From assembly GCF_030817015.1 (NCBI RefSeq), contig NZ_JAUSYS010000001.1, positions 62,001-126,000 on the forward strand: a stretch of 64,000 nt of DNA. The letters run 5' to 3'. Position numbers and translations under genes: made by a program. This stretch comes from Arthrobacter sp. V1I7 (GTDB lineage Bacteria; Actinomycetota; Actinomycetes; Actinomycetales; Micrococcaceae). Every line of letters begins with the position of its first letter. Within the stretch, counting starts at the first letter, position 1. Below, one piece after another: positions 15,631 to 23,940 of this stretch. The notes beneath the pieces were generated by a model. It had not been told where the DNA came from. It did not search any database and saw only the letters and a program-made list of their open reading frames with translations.

Positions 15631-17028
15631 TTATGAATGAAGTGCTGCGCGGGCGAAGGCTTGCCCTGGCGCTTTGACGGTGTTTGCTTTGAGCCCGACG
15701 CGGTCGTCGAAGATGCCGAGGTTCAGCAGGACGTCTTGGGCGTCGACGAGGAGTGCTTGGACGGTTTTCGGTTCCAGTGCGGCTCCGGTGCGGGTGCTCC
15801 AGCCGAGTGCGCCGAGCCCGAAGGCGACGGCTTCAAGGTAGTCGGCCCATTCGGTTCGTTTCCCTGCGGCGACCTCGAGGAGGAACAGCAGGACCGCGTC
15901 GCGCTCGGAGTCGTGACGGTGCCGGTGGGCAAGGGCTCGGGCGAGGAAAAGCCATAGGCCTGCGGGGTCATCGAGCAGCCGCTTGGTGGCGGATGTGAGG
16001 ACGAGCCTGCCTTTGATTTTGCGGATCAGTCCGAGGCGCTGGGCGCTTTCGCGCAGCTGGAGAACGGGCAGGGTCTGGTCTTCGCGGTTGGCTTTGCCGA
16101 TCCAGTCTTTGGCCCAGCCGAGTTCGGTCATTGCCTCGCGGACCACGGCCGGCGGCAGCCAGCCGGCAGCGGTGAGGGAAATGCCGTCGGGCCCGATGCG
16201 GCGGGCGAGCCAGAGGTAAGGGGCGGTCATTGATTCAGCGATGTCCCTGTCCACCTGTGTGGGGCGGTCGAGACCTGCTGAGGCGGCGTAGGAACGGAAC
16301 TCGCGGCGTATTCCCGGGGGCAGCCGGTGCGTGAGCTCCCGGATCAGTGGCTGGCTGGCGGGTCCGGGTTCGTTGACGGTTGCGCCGGGGAACAGCAGGG
16401 CGAGCTCGTTGTTCACCGCATTGATATCCAATTGTTCCGGGTCGAATTCCTGCCATGGTCCGGCTGTCCAGGCGACCCATGCCTTCAGGTCCCGGTGATT
16501 GTCGTGGCCGGGGTCTGCGAGGGCGTCGAGCAGGTCGTGGTAGCCGCCGATGCCACCGGAATCTTCCAGCGGTGCCCGCCGTGCCCCGTCCAGGAGCCGT
16601 GCCCTCGGAGCGTTGGCCGGGGCGGGGAGGTTGCCTGTGAGTTCGAGGCGGTGGATCCACCCGTCGCCGAAGTCATATTCATAGAACAGGGGACCTGATT
16701 CGGGGGTGAGGATCTGGCCCAAGGCCCAGTCCGCCTCCGGGAGGTCCTCGTCGCTGTCCTCCAGCAGGTCCTGGGAGACCCACCGCCGAGGCTCCTGTAA
16801 CTTCCCGTTGACGGGCCGCAGCCGCTTGTAGGGGTCGGTGTCGGTGAAGGAGTGCAGATGCGAATCCCGCCAGCCGACGGCCGTTTGGATGACGTCGTGG
16901 ATCCTGTCCAGGGTAAGGGAAGGGTCGACCTCGAGGAGCCGCCAGATAGCCGGTTCGCTGCCTTCGATCGACACTCTCATCCGCAGCTGTGTCGGCCTAT
17001 CATCTCCGTCAAACGCCTGTTTCGTCAC
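15631..17028 (-). CDS. Plasmid pRiA4b ORF-3 family protein, full length
   Basis: 465 residues. The N-terminal pRiA4b ORF-3-like domain spans about 10-180: 'MRVSIEGSEPAIWRLLEV', 'TAVGWRDSHLHSFTDTDP', 'YEYDFGDGWIHRLELTGNLP'. Then comes a helical region of about 280 residues with a possible winged-helix ('VLQLRESAQRLGLIRKIKGR') and no recognisable catalytic motif. It is paralogous to the shorter protein at 14108-14572, which faces the opposite way on the other side of the repeats. Length and intact frame suggest a functional gene. Role unknown; the family is scattered among mobile elements and chromosomes. Confidence 0.85.
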   Translation of the reverse strand: MTKQAFDGDDRPTQLRMRVSIEGSEPAIWRLLEVDPSLTLDRIHDVIQTAVGWRDSHLHSFTDTDPYKRLRPVNGKLQEPRRWVSQDLLEDSDEDLPEADWALGQILTPESGPLFYEYDFGDGWIHRLELTGNLPAPANAPRARLLDGARRAPLEDSGGIGGYHDLLDALADPGHDNHRDLKAWVAWTAGPWQEFDPEQLDINAVNNELALLFPGATVNEPGPASQPLIRELTHRLPPGIRREFRSYAASAGLDRPTQVDRDIAESMTAPYLWLARRIGPDGISLTAAGWLPPAVVREAMTELGWAKDWIGKANREDQTLPVLQLRESAQRLGLIRKIKGRLVLTSATKRLLDDPAGLWLFLARALAHRHRHDSERDAVLLFLLEVAAGKRTEWADYLEAVAFGLGALGWSTRTGAALEPKTVQALLVDAQDVLLNLGIFDDRVGLKANTVKAPGQAFARAALHS

Positions 17029-17088
17029 AGCACTATCCTGCCAGTCGTCTTGGGGAGCGCCCCGTGCATTGTGGCAGCTGGCCGTGAG

Positions 17089-18497
17089 CTATCGCCGGTA
17101 AGAGGCGTAGGTGGTCCAGGTGTTGCCGGCTTGTTTGGCGTGTTGTTCGGTGATTTGGGGGCTGTAGCCAAGCGCCTGGGCGGCAACCGGTGGGGGCATG
17201 GTGAGCACGAGCGCGCGGAGCGTGGCGTTCCTGGCGCCCAGGAGGTGGATGCCGCTTTCGCGGAGCTTCTTCATGAGATGGCCGGGATGAAGATGTTGGC
17301 CGGTGCGGTAGCCGGGAAAGAGCCACGCCGAGGTGCTCTTGAAGGATGTTGTCAAAGGGATGGGGGACAGGGACCGGTCGGTCATCGAAGACGACGACGG
17401 TTTCGCCGTCGCCGTCGCGGCTGATTTGCTCACATCGCATGCTGGCAATGCGTGTCAGCGGCTGGACGTAGAGAAGAAGCAGGACCGCTGCGGCCCGGTG
17501 GTGGAGCGGAATATCCCGGTTCTCGAGGGTTTCCCGGAGCAGCCGGAGCCGTTCGTTCTGGTCCAGGACGGGCCGGGTTTCAGCTTTGCGGTAGGGGAAT
17601 TCGACGCGGGGAAGATGCTGGTTCCGGACGGCCCAGCGCACGAAGGTCCTGGCCGTGCTCCGCGTTGTCGGTCCCGTCGCGAGCCAGTGGTCGATGTCCG
17701 ACTGTCGGCATTGGGAGGGCAGTTTCCCTCGTTCTGAGAGATGCCGGAGGAAGTCCCGGGCTACGGAGATGTCTTGTTTGGCTGCCCGGGCGGTGCCCCA
17801 GTGCAGTTCTCCGGCGGCGGAGAGTCGGCGCATCCGGCGCAGGTGGTGCCAGGTGGCGAACTGTTTGATGAGGGCGTGGTGGTCCGGGTCCGTGAGCTCG
17901 GCCAGGAACCGGTCCAGCCAGGTCTCGAAGTGCAGCAGGTTCCGGTCGATCGGCTCCAGCAGTCCGTGCTCGATGAAGAGTTCCCGCAGGTGCATGGCGG
18001 TGCGCGGTGACCGGTGGTCATCGAAGGTGGCGTGGGCCAGCGGCCGGGCGCCGGTGGCGATGGAGGACAGCAGATCGCGGACGTCCGGGTTGCGCAGCCA
18101 GGTCAGTGCTGCGGGGATGGGGCTGAGAGCAGATCCCTTCATGCAGGGGCTTGAGCGGTTCAGCTATGGTCCCGGTGTCGTCGTCGAGGAGTTCCGAAAG
18201 GTGGTCGCGCAGGCAGCAGCGGGCGCAGCGCCGGGCCCGGTAGGGTTCTTCCTCCGCTGAACATTGGGCGCAGTGGAAGTCGGCCGGGATGCCGGCGCAG
18301 TCGACGCAGACCGGGGAGCCCGTTCCGTCCAGGCCCGGCAGTAGCCGGTCGGTGCCGCGGCCCGGACAGGTCCCATGGGTCCGGGCAGCGCGCTGGTAAC
18401 AGAGCCGGCAGACCCGCCCTTCTGGCCATTTCGCCCCGAGCCTGGCGGCCGGTTTCCGGCAGCGGGCGCAGAACTTCTCGTTTGGGGTAAGTATCAC
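17089..18497 (-). pseudogene. Zinc-ribbon plus tyrosine-recombinase-like protein, module A (two frameshifts)
   Basis: Third gene of the left recombinase module. From a GTG overlapping the HTH gene stop by 4 bp (GTGA) it encodes a Cys-rich N-terminus with four or five CxxC pairs ('FCARCRKPAA', 'VCRLCYQRA', 'VCVDCAG', 'HCAQCSAEEE', 'RCARCCLRDH'). Near 18140 the frame shifts by one base into a long helical part ('LIKQFATWHHLRRMRRLSAA', 'STARTFVRWAVRNQHLPRVE'). Near 17318 it shifts again into 'GYRTGQHLHPGHLMKKLRES' and 'VAAQALGYSPQITEQH', ending 'YASYRR'. The C-terminus aligns with tyrosine recombinases, but the box I Arg position holds Gln ('YVQPLTRIASM') and the LGH motif is LGY. It looks catalytically degenerate even before the frameshifts. 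Homologue of 21774-23245. Confidence 0.75.
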
Positions 18498-18844
18498 TCG
18501 ACGGGACGGACGCGGGCGCGTTTGGGCCGGATCGTCGTGTTCAGGTCAACCACTTTCGGGCCGTTCGATGCAGGCCCGTTCACGGTGTTTTTCCGCCGCT
18601 GGGCTGTGGCAACGGCGCGGAAGTGGCACAAATCCTCGACCGTGCAGTCGAGGGCATCGCAGAGGGCGCCGAGCAGAGTCATGGACATGCGTTCGGGTTT
18701 CTGTCCCACGAGCCGGTAGATCTGCGAAGGGGAGAGTTCGATGCCGCGTTCGACGAGCAGGGGGATGAGGTCGGAGATGTTGAACAGTCCGCGTGCGGCC
18801 ATGATTTCGCGAAGCCGCCAGGAGTATTCGATGTGCTTTTTCAT
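18494..18844 (-). CDS. Small XRE-type helix-turn-helix protein, module A
   Basis: 116 residues. An N-terminal XRE/Cro-type HTH ('LREIMAARGLFNISDLIPLL', 'LSPSQIYRLVGQKPERM', 'LGALCDALDCTVEDL') is followed by a basic tail. It overlaps the integrase stop upstream (ATGA) and the zinc-ribbon gene start downstream (GTGA), so all three are translationally coupled. It is clearly homologous to the HTH protein at 21428-21781. Probable role: regulator or architectural DNA-binding partner of the recombinases (inference from position). Confidence 0.85.
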   Translation of the reverse strand: MKKHIEYSWRLREIMAARGLFNISDLIPLLVERGIELSPSQIYRLVGQKPERMSMTLLGALCDALDCTVEDLCHFRAVATAQRRKNTVNGPASNGPKVVDLNTTIRPKRARVRPVE

Positions 18845-19868
18845 GGTGTCTTCCTCTGGTTGGTGCCGGTGGCTTCTGCGGCAATCTTGGTCATGGCCGC
18901 CCGCAGGGTGCGGGTGCGGTAATCGGAGGAGACACCGGTGTAGAGGGCGGTGGTGGAGGAATGTTCGTGTCCGACCTGTTGCTGGACGAACAGGGCGTCG
19001 TAGCCGTCCTCGACTAGGTGGGTGACGTAGGAGCGGCGCAGGGAATGGAAATCAATACCGTCCGCGAGCCCGAGCCCGGTCCGCAGCAGCGTGAATTCCC
19101 TGGTCAGTGCGTCGGCGCTGACCCGGCCGCTGCGCTCGGTCGGCCAAAGGGACGCCTGGTCCTCACCGGTTCCGGCCGGCCGGACCTCCTCGATCCATTG
19201 CCTCAGGCAGTCCACGGCCCAGCCGGTGTGGGGGACCGTCAGGACGCTGCGGCGCTTGGGAGGGCAGCCGCGCATCGCCTTGCCATGCCGGACGTAAAGA
19301 ACGCCGTATCCGCCGAACTCGGGCGCGTGCGGGTTGGTCCCGAAGTCGGGCAGTTCGAGCATGCGCACCTCGTTGCGCCGCAGGCCCCAGGCGTAGGCGA
19401 CTTTGATCGCCGTCGCGATACGGAAGGCCGAGATCCAGCCTTTGCGCCACTGCTTGCGGGCGTGGTCGACCCGGTCATCGGCATAGTCGAACAGGTCCTG
19501 GAGCTCGTCCCGGGTCAGCGGCCGTTTGCGCGGGCGGGCGGAGGCTTCCTGGACATGCGCGGCGGTGCTCCACTCGTGGCAGACCTGCACGGGGTGGGTG
19601 CCGAACCGCTCCATGCGAACTCATCGACATCGCCCACGGTCCAGGACCACGGATCCTCACCGGTAAACGAGCGGAAACGCTGGATGACCTGCTCACGGCG
19701 GGCGATCGTCGTGAAGGCAAGGTTCCGGCTCAGCTGCTGATTGCGCCAACCGTCCAGCATCGCCTGGAACACCTGCTCGGCAGGGTTGAACAACGCCACA
19801 TCCCGGGCGATTTGCTGCCCGGCCGTTCCCGCCGGTCCTCGCTGCCTGGTCACATCTTGTCCTCGCAT
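18841..19868 (-). pseudogene. Tyrosine integrase with internal deletion, module A
   Basis: The N-terminal fragment ('QAMLDGWRNQQLSRNLAFTT', 'FRSFTGEDPWSWTVGDVDEF') and C-terminal fragment ('VCHEWSTAAHVQEASARP' to the end) are in different frames and meet near 19615. Compared with the intact homologue at 20311-21435, about 41 codons of the SAM-like core-binding domain are missing at the junction. The catalytic domain is otherwise complete: Arg in 'AYAWGLRRNEVRML', 'HSLRRSYVTHLVEDGY' (H-x-x-R), 'VQQQVGHEHSSTTALYT' (GH and Tyr). The start used is the ATG of 'MRGQDVTRQR'. Inactivated by deletion plus frame change. Confidence 0.8.
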
Positions 19869-19898
19869 AACACGCGATACTTTCGCATATTCTGCGAG
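19862..19898. repeat. Imperfect inverted repeat at the head of module A
   Basis: CTCGCATAAC at the left and ATTCTGCGAG at the right form near-matching inverted arms. Between them lie further related blocks (CGCGATA, TCGCATAT). It covers the presumed start codon of the module A integrase, so it could be an operator or a recombinase binding site. No equivalent is obvious in front of module B. Confidence 0.35.
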
Positions 19899-20310
19899 AC
19901 AATGGCAAAACGGCCTGTAACTGCAGGGAATTTCATTCGCGCAGCACGCCACGTCTGGGTGATTTAGCTCCGGTAATATGTTTCCGTTCGACCTCTCATG
20001 AGCCGAAAACATAATGATCCCGGGGGTGTGGCCGGTTATCGGCGGGGCAGCGGTATCGAACTCCGTCGAATTCGCACCAGATGCGATTCGCCGGGTTCTG
20101 GCTTACATAAGGTCCTTATCGGCGCACAAAGTACGGGAGTAGAAGTGGATGCGAGAACTGCCGTCTCCTGAAGAACCGGACGTTTTCGCAGGTCAGAGGC
20201 AGTTCTGCATTCCTTGGTCATCCGGACGCGCCATCCGGATTTGATCCGCTGCGGCTGAACGCTATAGGTTTCCGGCATCTAATGCATGTTTCCATGGTTT
20301 AGGGGTTGCA
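19899..20310. other. Central divergent region between the two recombinase modules
   Basis: About 410 bp separating two divergently transcribed, homologous operons. It should contain both promoters and possibly the recombination core of the element. I see no gene and no convincing long repeat. Confidence 0.5.
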
Positions 20311-21435
20311 GTGAATGGTGCCGTTCCGGGATTCGTTCCGCGGATGCTCAGGGATCCGGATGTTGGCCTGTTCAGGGCCGACGAACGGGCGTTCACGGCC
20401 ATGCTGGATGGCTGGCGTGCGCAGATGCTTGCCCGGGGACTGACAACGCAAACGATCGAGAAGCGCTGCCAGGTGTTGACCCGGTTTCAGGGGTTTACTG
20501 GTGAGTTTCCCTGGCACTGGCGGCCGGCGGACGTCGAGGACTTCCTGGCCAAGCTGCGCTCCGGGGAGAAACCGATTAGTCTGGCCACCTTGCGCTCCTA
20601 CAGCAATGCCGTGGCGATGTTCTGCGCCTACCTGACGCACCCGGGCTATGGATGGGGTGAGTTCTGCGAACGCACTTTCGGCGATATCCCGACTCAGATC
20701 TGCTTCGAGTGGAACACGCCCAGGCACACGGCCGACGACGCGGTCCCGGCCAGGCGGCGGGCGTTCACCAAGGCGGAACTGCAACGGATTTTCGACCATA
20801 TCGACGATCTTGTCGACCATGAATATGCTGCCGGGAGCAAGCGGTGGTTGCCCCTGTTCCGCGACTCGGTTGCCTTCAAGGTCTGCTACGCCTACGGGCT
20901 TCGCCGGCGTGAGATGACCATGCTCGATCTGGAGGATTTCGGCCCCAATCCCCACGTCAGCGACTATGGACGGTTCGGCGCCGTCCAGGTCCGTTGGGCC
21001 AAAGGCACCGCAGGTTCCGGACCCAGGCGGCGCACCGTTCTGACCGTCCCCGAGTTCGACTGGGTCGTCGAGCAACTGCGGACCTGGACAACCGGCGGGA
21101 TGCGGGCGCGGTTCCCGACGGCAGACAGGTCCTCAGCCCTCTGGCCAAGCGAACGGGGCGCCCGGATGACACTGGGCGGTTTCGGGGACGCCTTCGCGGC
21201 GGCACGCGACGCAGTGGGACTGCCCAAGGACCTCGGGCTGCACTGCCTCAGGCACTCCTACGTAACCCACCTGATCGAGGCCGGCTACGACCCGGCGTTC
21301 GTCCAGACCCAGGTCGGCCATTCCTATTCCTCCACGACCGGGCTCTACACCTCGGTATCGTCGGACTTCAAGCAGAAGACCGTGCAGAAAATGATCGCCC
21401 ACCGCCTCGCCAACCAGGAGGACCCTGATGCCTGA
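20311..21435 (+). CDS. Tyrosine-type site-specific integrase, module B (intact)
   Basis: 374 residues from a GTG with AGGGG 9 bp upstream. The N-terminal core-binding domain (about 20-150) has 'AMLDGWRAQMLARGLTTQTI' and 'LRSYSNAVAMFCAYLTHPGY'. The catalytic domain (about 155-360) keeps all the classical residues: Arg in 'CYAYGLRRREMTML', 'HCLRHSYVTHLIEAGY', 'VQTQVGHSYSSTTGLYTS' with the GH box and the Tyr nucleophile. It should be able to cut and rejoin DNA. It overlaps the following HTH gene by 8 bp, indicating coupled expression. Homologous along its length to the deleted integrase of module A. Confidence 0.93.
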   Translation: MNGAVPGFVPRMLRDPDVGLFRADERAFTAMLDGWRAQMLARGLTTQTIEKRCQVLTRFQGFTGEFPWHWRPADVEDFLAKLRSGEKPISLATLRSYSNAVAMFCAYLTHPGYGWGEFCERTFGDIPTQICFEWNTPRHTADDAVPARRRAFTKAELQRIFDHIDDLVDHEYAAGSKRWLPLFRDSVAFKVCYAYGLRRREMTMLDLEDFGPNPHVSDYGRFGAVQVRWAKGTAGSGPRRRTVLTVPEFDWVVEQLRTWTTGGMRARFPTADRSSALWPSERGARMTLGGFGDAFAAARDAVGLPKDLGLHCLRHSYVTHLIEAGYDPAFVQTQVGHSYSSTTGLYTSVSSDFKQKTVQKMIAHRLANQEDPDA

Positions 21436-21781
21436 ACAACGCCGCATCGGCTATCGCTGGAACCTGCGCGCCCTCATGGCCAAACGCAACCTCTGGAAGA
21501 CCACCGAACTGATGCCCCTGCTGAGATCCCGCGGAATCAACCTCTCCGAGAGCCAGGTCTACCGGCTGGTCACAGCCACGCCCGAACGCATCCCGGCCAG
21601 GACGTTCGCAGCCCTCTGCGACATCCTGGACTGCACGCCGAATGACCTGTTTGAACCCTTCGTTGAGATGCGTGCCGCGTCCACAGCAAACGCCCCGCAG
21701 CGCAGCGAAGACCTCGGAATCCAACCGGGAAACCCGATCGCCAAGCGCATCCGCCTCGTCGCACCCGGGAACGGTGAGTAG
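21428..21781 (+). CDS. Small XRE-type helix-turn-helix protein, module B
   Basis: 117 residues. The HTH region ('NLRALMAKRNLWKTTELMPL', 'LSESQVYRLVTATPERIPA', 'FAALCDILDCTPNDLF') matches the module A protein well, while the tails differ. It overlaps the integrase stop by 8 bp, and the next gene's GTG start lies 8 bp inside its own end. Likely a DNA-binding accessory or regulator for the coupled recombinases; that role is inferred from context only. Confidence 0.87.
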   Translation: MPEQRRIGYRWNLRALMAKRNLWKTTELMPLLRSRGINLSESQVYRLVTATPERIPARTFAALCDILDCTPNDLFEPFVEMRAASTANAPQRSEDLGIQPGNPIAKRIRLVAPGNGE

Positions 21782-23245
21782 GCCACGCAAAGCAGAGGAC
21801 CCGATCCGCTGGCCGGTCCCCTGCGCCCGCTGCGGCCAGCACCATCAGACCGTCGCCCGATGGCCCGACGGCGGAGTCTGCGGCTACTGCTACCAGCAAG
21901 CCAAACGCACCGCCGGCACCTGCGCCTGCGGACACGTTGGAGTCCTCCCCGGCCTCATCGATAACCAATCCGCGTGCCGTCGATGCTCAGGCATCCGACT
22001 CAACGTCGACTGCCGGACCTGCGGAGCCGAAGACGAACTTCACAGCGGCGGCAGCTGCTGGACCTGCGTCCTCGGCGCAGCGGTGGATGACCTCCTCACC
22101 GACCCGGCCACGGGATCCATCGCCAACGAGCTGATCCCGCTGGCGGCAGCGCTGAAGTCGATGAAACGGGCCAACAGCGGCCTGACCTGGATCCGCCAAA
22201 AGCACGTCACCGCGTTCCTCCGCAACCTCGCGGCCGCACCCGAGATCACCCATGAAACTTTCGACGAACTGCCCGAGTCACGCACCCGCGAATACGTCCG
22301 CGGACTCCTCACCGAACACGGCGTACTCCCCCGACGCGACGAACTCCGGATCCGTTACGAAAACTGGGCGGCCGAAGCAATCAAACGCGTCAGCGACCCG
22401 CAGAACCTTGACGTTTTCCGCCGCTACATCCGCTGGCACCACCAACGACGGATGAACCACATGGACGAAGTCACCCGCGGCACCTTCCTCCGCGCCAAAC
22501 AGGAAGTCACCGTGGCCATCGACCTCCTCAACTGGCTCACCGGCCACGACATCAAACTGCCCGAGCTGCAGCAATCCCACCTCGATGTATGGCAGGCCGA
22601 GGGGCCAACAACCCGGCGCATCGCCGAGCGCTTCATCAAATGGGCCATCAAAACCAAAGCCGCTCCTGCAGGTCTCGCCATCCTCCCGCACCGCCGCGGC
22701 ACCAGCCAAAGACTCGCCAAACCAGGACAGGATCAAGCACTCAAACGAATCATCCACGCCGACGAATTCGAAGCACGTGACAGGGCCGCCGCGATCCTCA
22801 TCCTCGTCTTCGGCCAACAGGCTGAAAACATCGCACGACTAACCTGGACCGACCTGACCATCACCGAAGAACTGGTCACCATCCAGCTCGGGACAACCCG
22901 CATCGCACTGCCGGATCCGCTCGCCCAGCCATGGCGCGAACTCGCCGCAAACCCAGGACATAGCCAGACCGCCTCCCATCCCAACAGCAAGTGGGTATTC
23001 CGCGGAATCTCGCCCGGGCGTCACATCCACCCCGGACACCTCACAGTACGCCTCGGCCGGCTGTTCAGTACCGGGCCGCACGGCTCGGAACCCTCCACGA
23101 ACTCACCAAACTCGCACCCGTGGCCATCATCGCCGAGACCCTGGGCTATTCGCCTACGACCATCGAAAGCCACGCGACCGATTCGGCCGCCGCTTACGCC
23201 CAGTACGTCGCCGCAGCACGCGAACAGCACACGCGCGATAGCTGA
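21774..23245 (+). pseudogene. Zinc-ribbon plus tyrosine-recombinase-like protein, module B (one frameshift)
   Basis: Starts at a GTG inside the HTH gene end. The N-terminal Cys-rich part has repeated C-x2-C pairs ('PCARCGQHHQ', 'VCGYCYQQA', 'CACGHVG', 'ACRRCSGI', 'CRTCGAEDE', 'SCWTCVLG'), suggesting several zinc ribbons. A long helical region and a recombinase-like domain follow ('YIRWHHQRRMNHMDEVTRGT', 'IAERFIKWAIKTKAAPAG'). The Arg of box I is replaced ('FGQQAENIARLTWTDL'). Near 23065 the frame moves by one base into 'QYRAARLGTLHELTKLAP', 'AETLGYSPTTIESH', 'YAQYVAAAREQ' and a TGA; without the shift it runs to a meaningless tail ending at 23276. LGY in place of LGH again suggests loss of catalytic residues. 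Confidence 0.75.
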
Positions 23246-23730
23246 CTGCCCGAGACTCCCCGGTTGCCTTCTCTGACCAGGGGCCGGAGGCTTGGGGCCG
23301 CTGCCACCAGCAGGGACCCCCGGACCCGGCCCGACTCGAACGGGCAGCCACCCTCTCCATCCTGGGTACGGTCATCCGGAGCTGTCGCACCTTGAGCGAG
23401 ATCGAATCCATTGACTCACACCCCACGTGCTCGATGCGGGCCGACGGCTTCCATTCCTGCCGCCTACGATTGGGGCGCCCAGGCAGGGTGAGCCCTACTC
23501 CCGGCCCATGAATACCCGTGCATGCCAGTTTGCCGTGGAAGGGGATGGGAGTCCTGTGCCGCCACCAGTGACACAGGCGGGTTCGGCAGAAAATTAAGGG
23601 CAATGAGCAAAGCCGCACGCATTGCAGCGATAGAAGCTGTCTCCGACGAACTAGCTATCCTCGCCTCAGTTCCGCGATTTTCTTCGCAGGCGCTCTCTTT
23701 GATCAGCTAAACCGTCAGTCGGCGCCGCCG
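23246..23730. other. Intergenic region after module B
   Basis: About 485 bp with no convincing gene. A short tRNA T-arm-like sequence on the minus strand (around 23325-23340) is noted and rejected elsewhere. The GCGATAGCTGAC match to the far end of module A begins at 23235. Confidence 0.5.
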
Positions 23731-23940
23731 TTGCCGGGCGGCGGCCCGGACTCCGGGAGCTCACTGAAGCGGTCCGTGCTGACGTTGCCGGTTGACTATG
23801 GCACGACCTACCTCGTGCTGGTAACAGTGCCGTGGACCGGCATCTTCCGGCCGTTGTACGCGGCCTTGGCGCTCATTCATTGCCTGTTCTGCGCAGCCTA
23901 CCTAACCAAGTTCTACCGTACCCTGGCGAGGATGGACTGA
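23731..23940 (+). CDS. Short membrane protein fragment next to a flippase remnant
   Basis: Up to 69 codons ending directly before the flippase start. They read 'LPVDYGTTYLVLVTVPWTGI' and 'PLYAALALIHCLFCAAYLTK', two likely transmembrane helices, then 'FYRTLARMD'. I do not recognise it. The sequence resembles the tail of a polysaccharide-locus membrane protein or glycosyltransferase, and it may be a 5'-truncated remnant rather than a whole gene. Confidence 0.4.
   Translation: MPGGGPDSGSSLKRSVLTLPVDYGTTYLVLVTVPWTGIFRPLYAALALIHCLFCAAYLTKFYRTLARMD

Noticed and set aside
23310..23345. tRNA-like T-arm on the minus strand (CCCGTTCGAGTCGGG)
   Set aside because: No acceptor, D- or anticodon arm could be built around it; at most a remnant or chance match.
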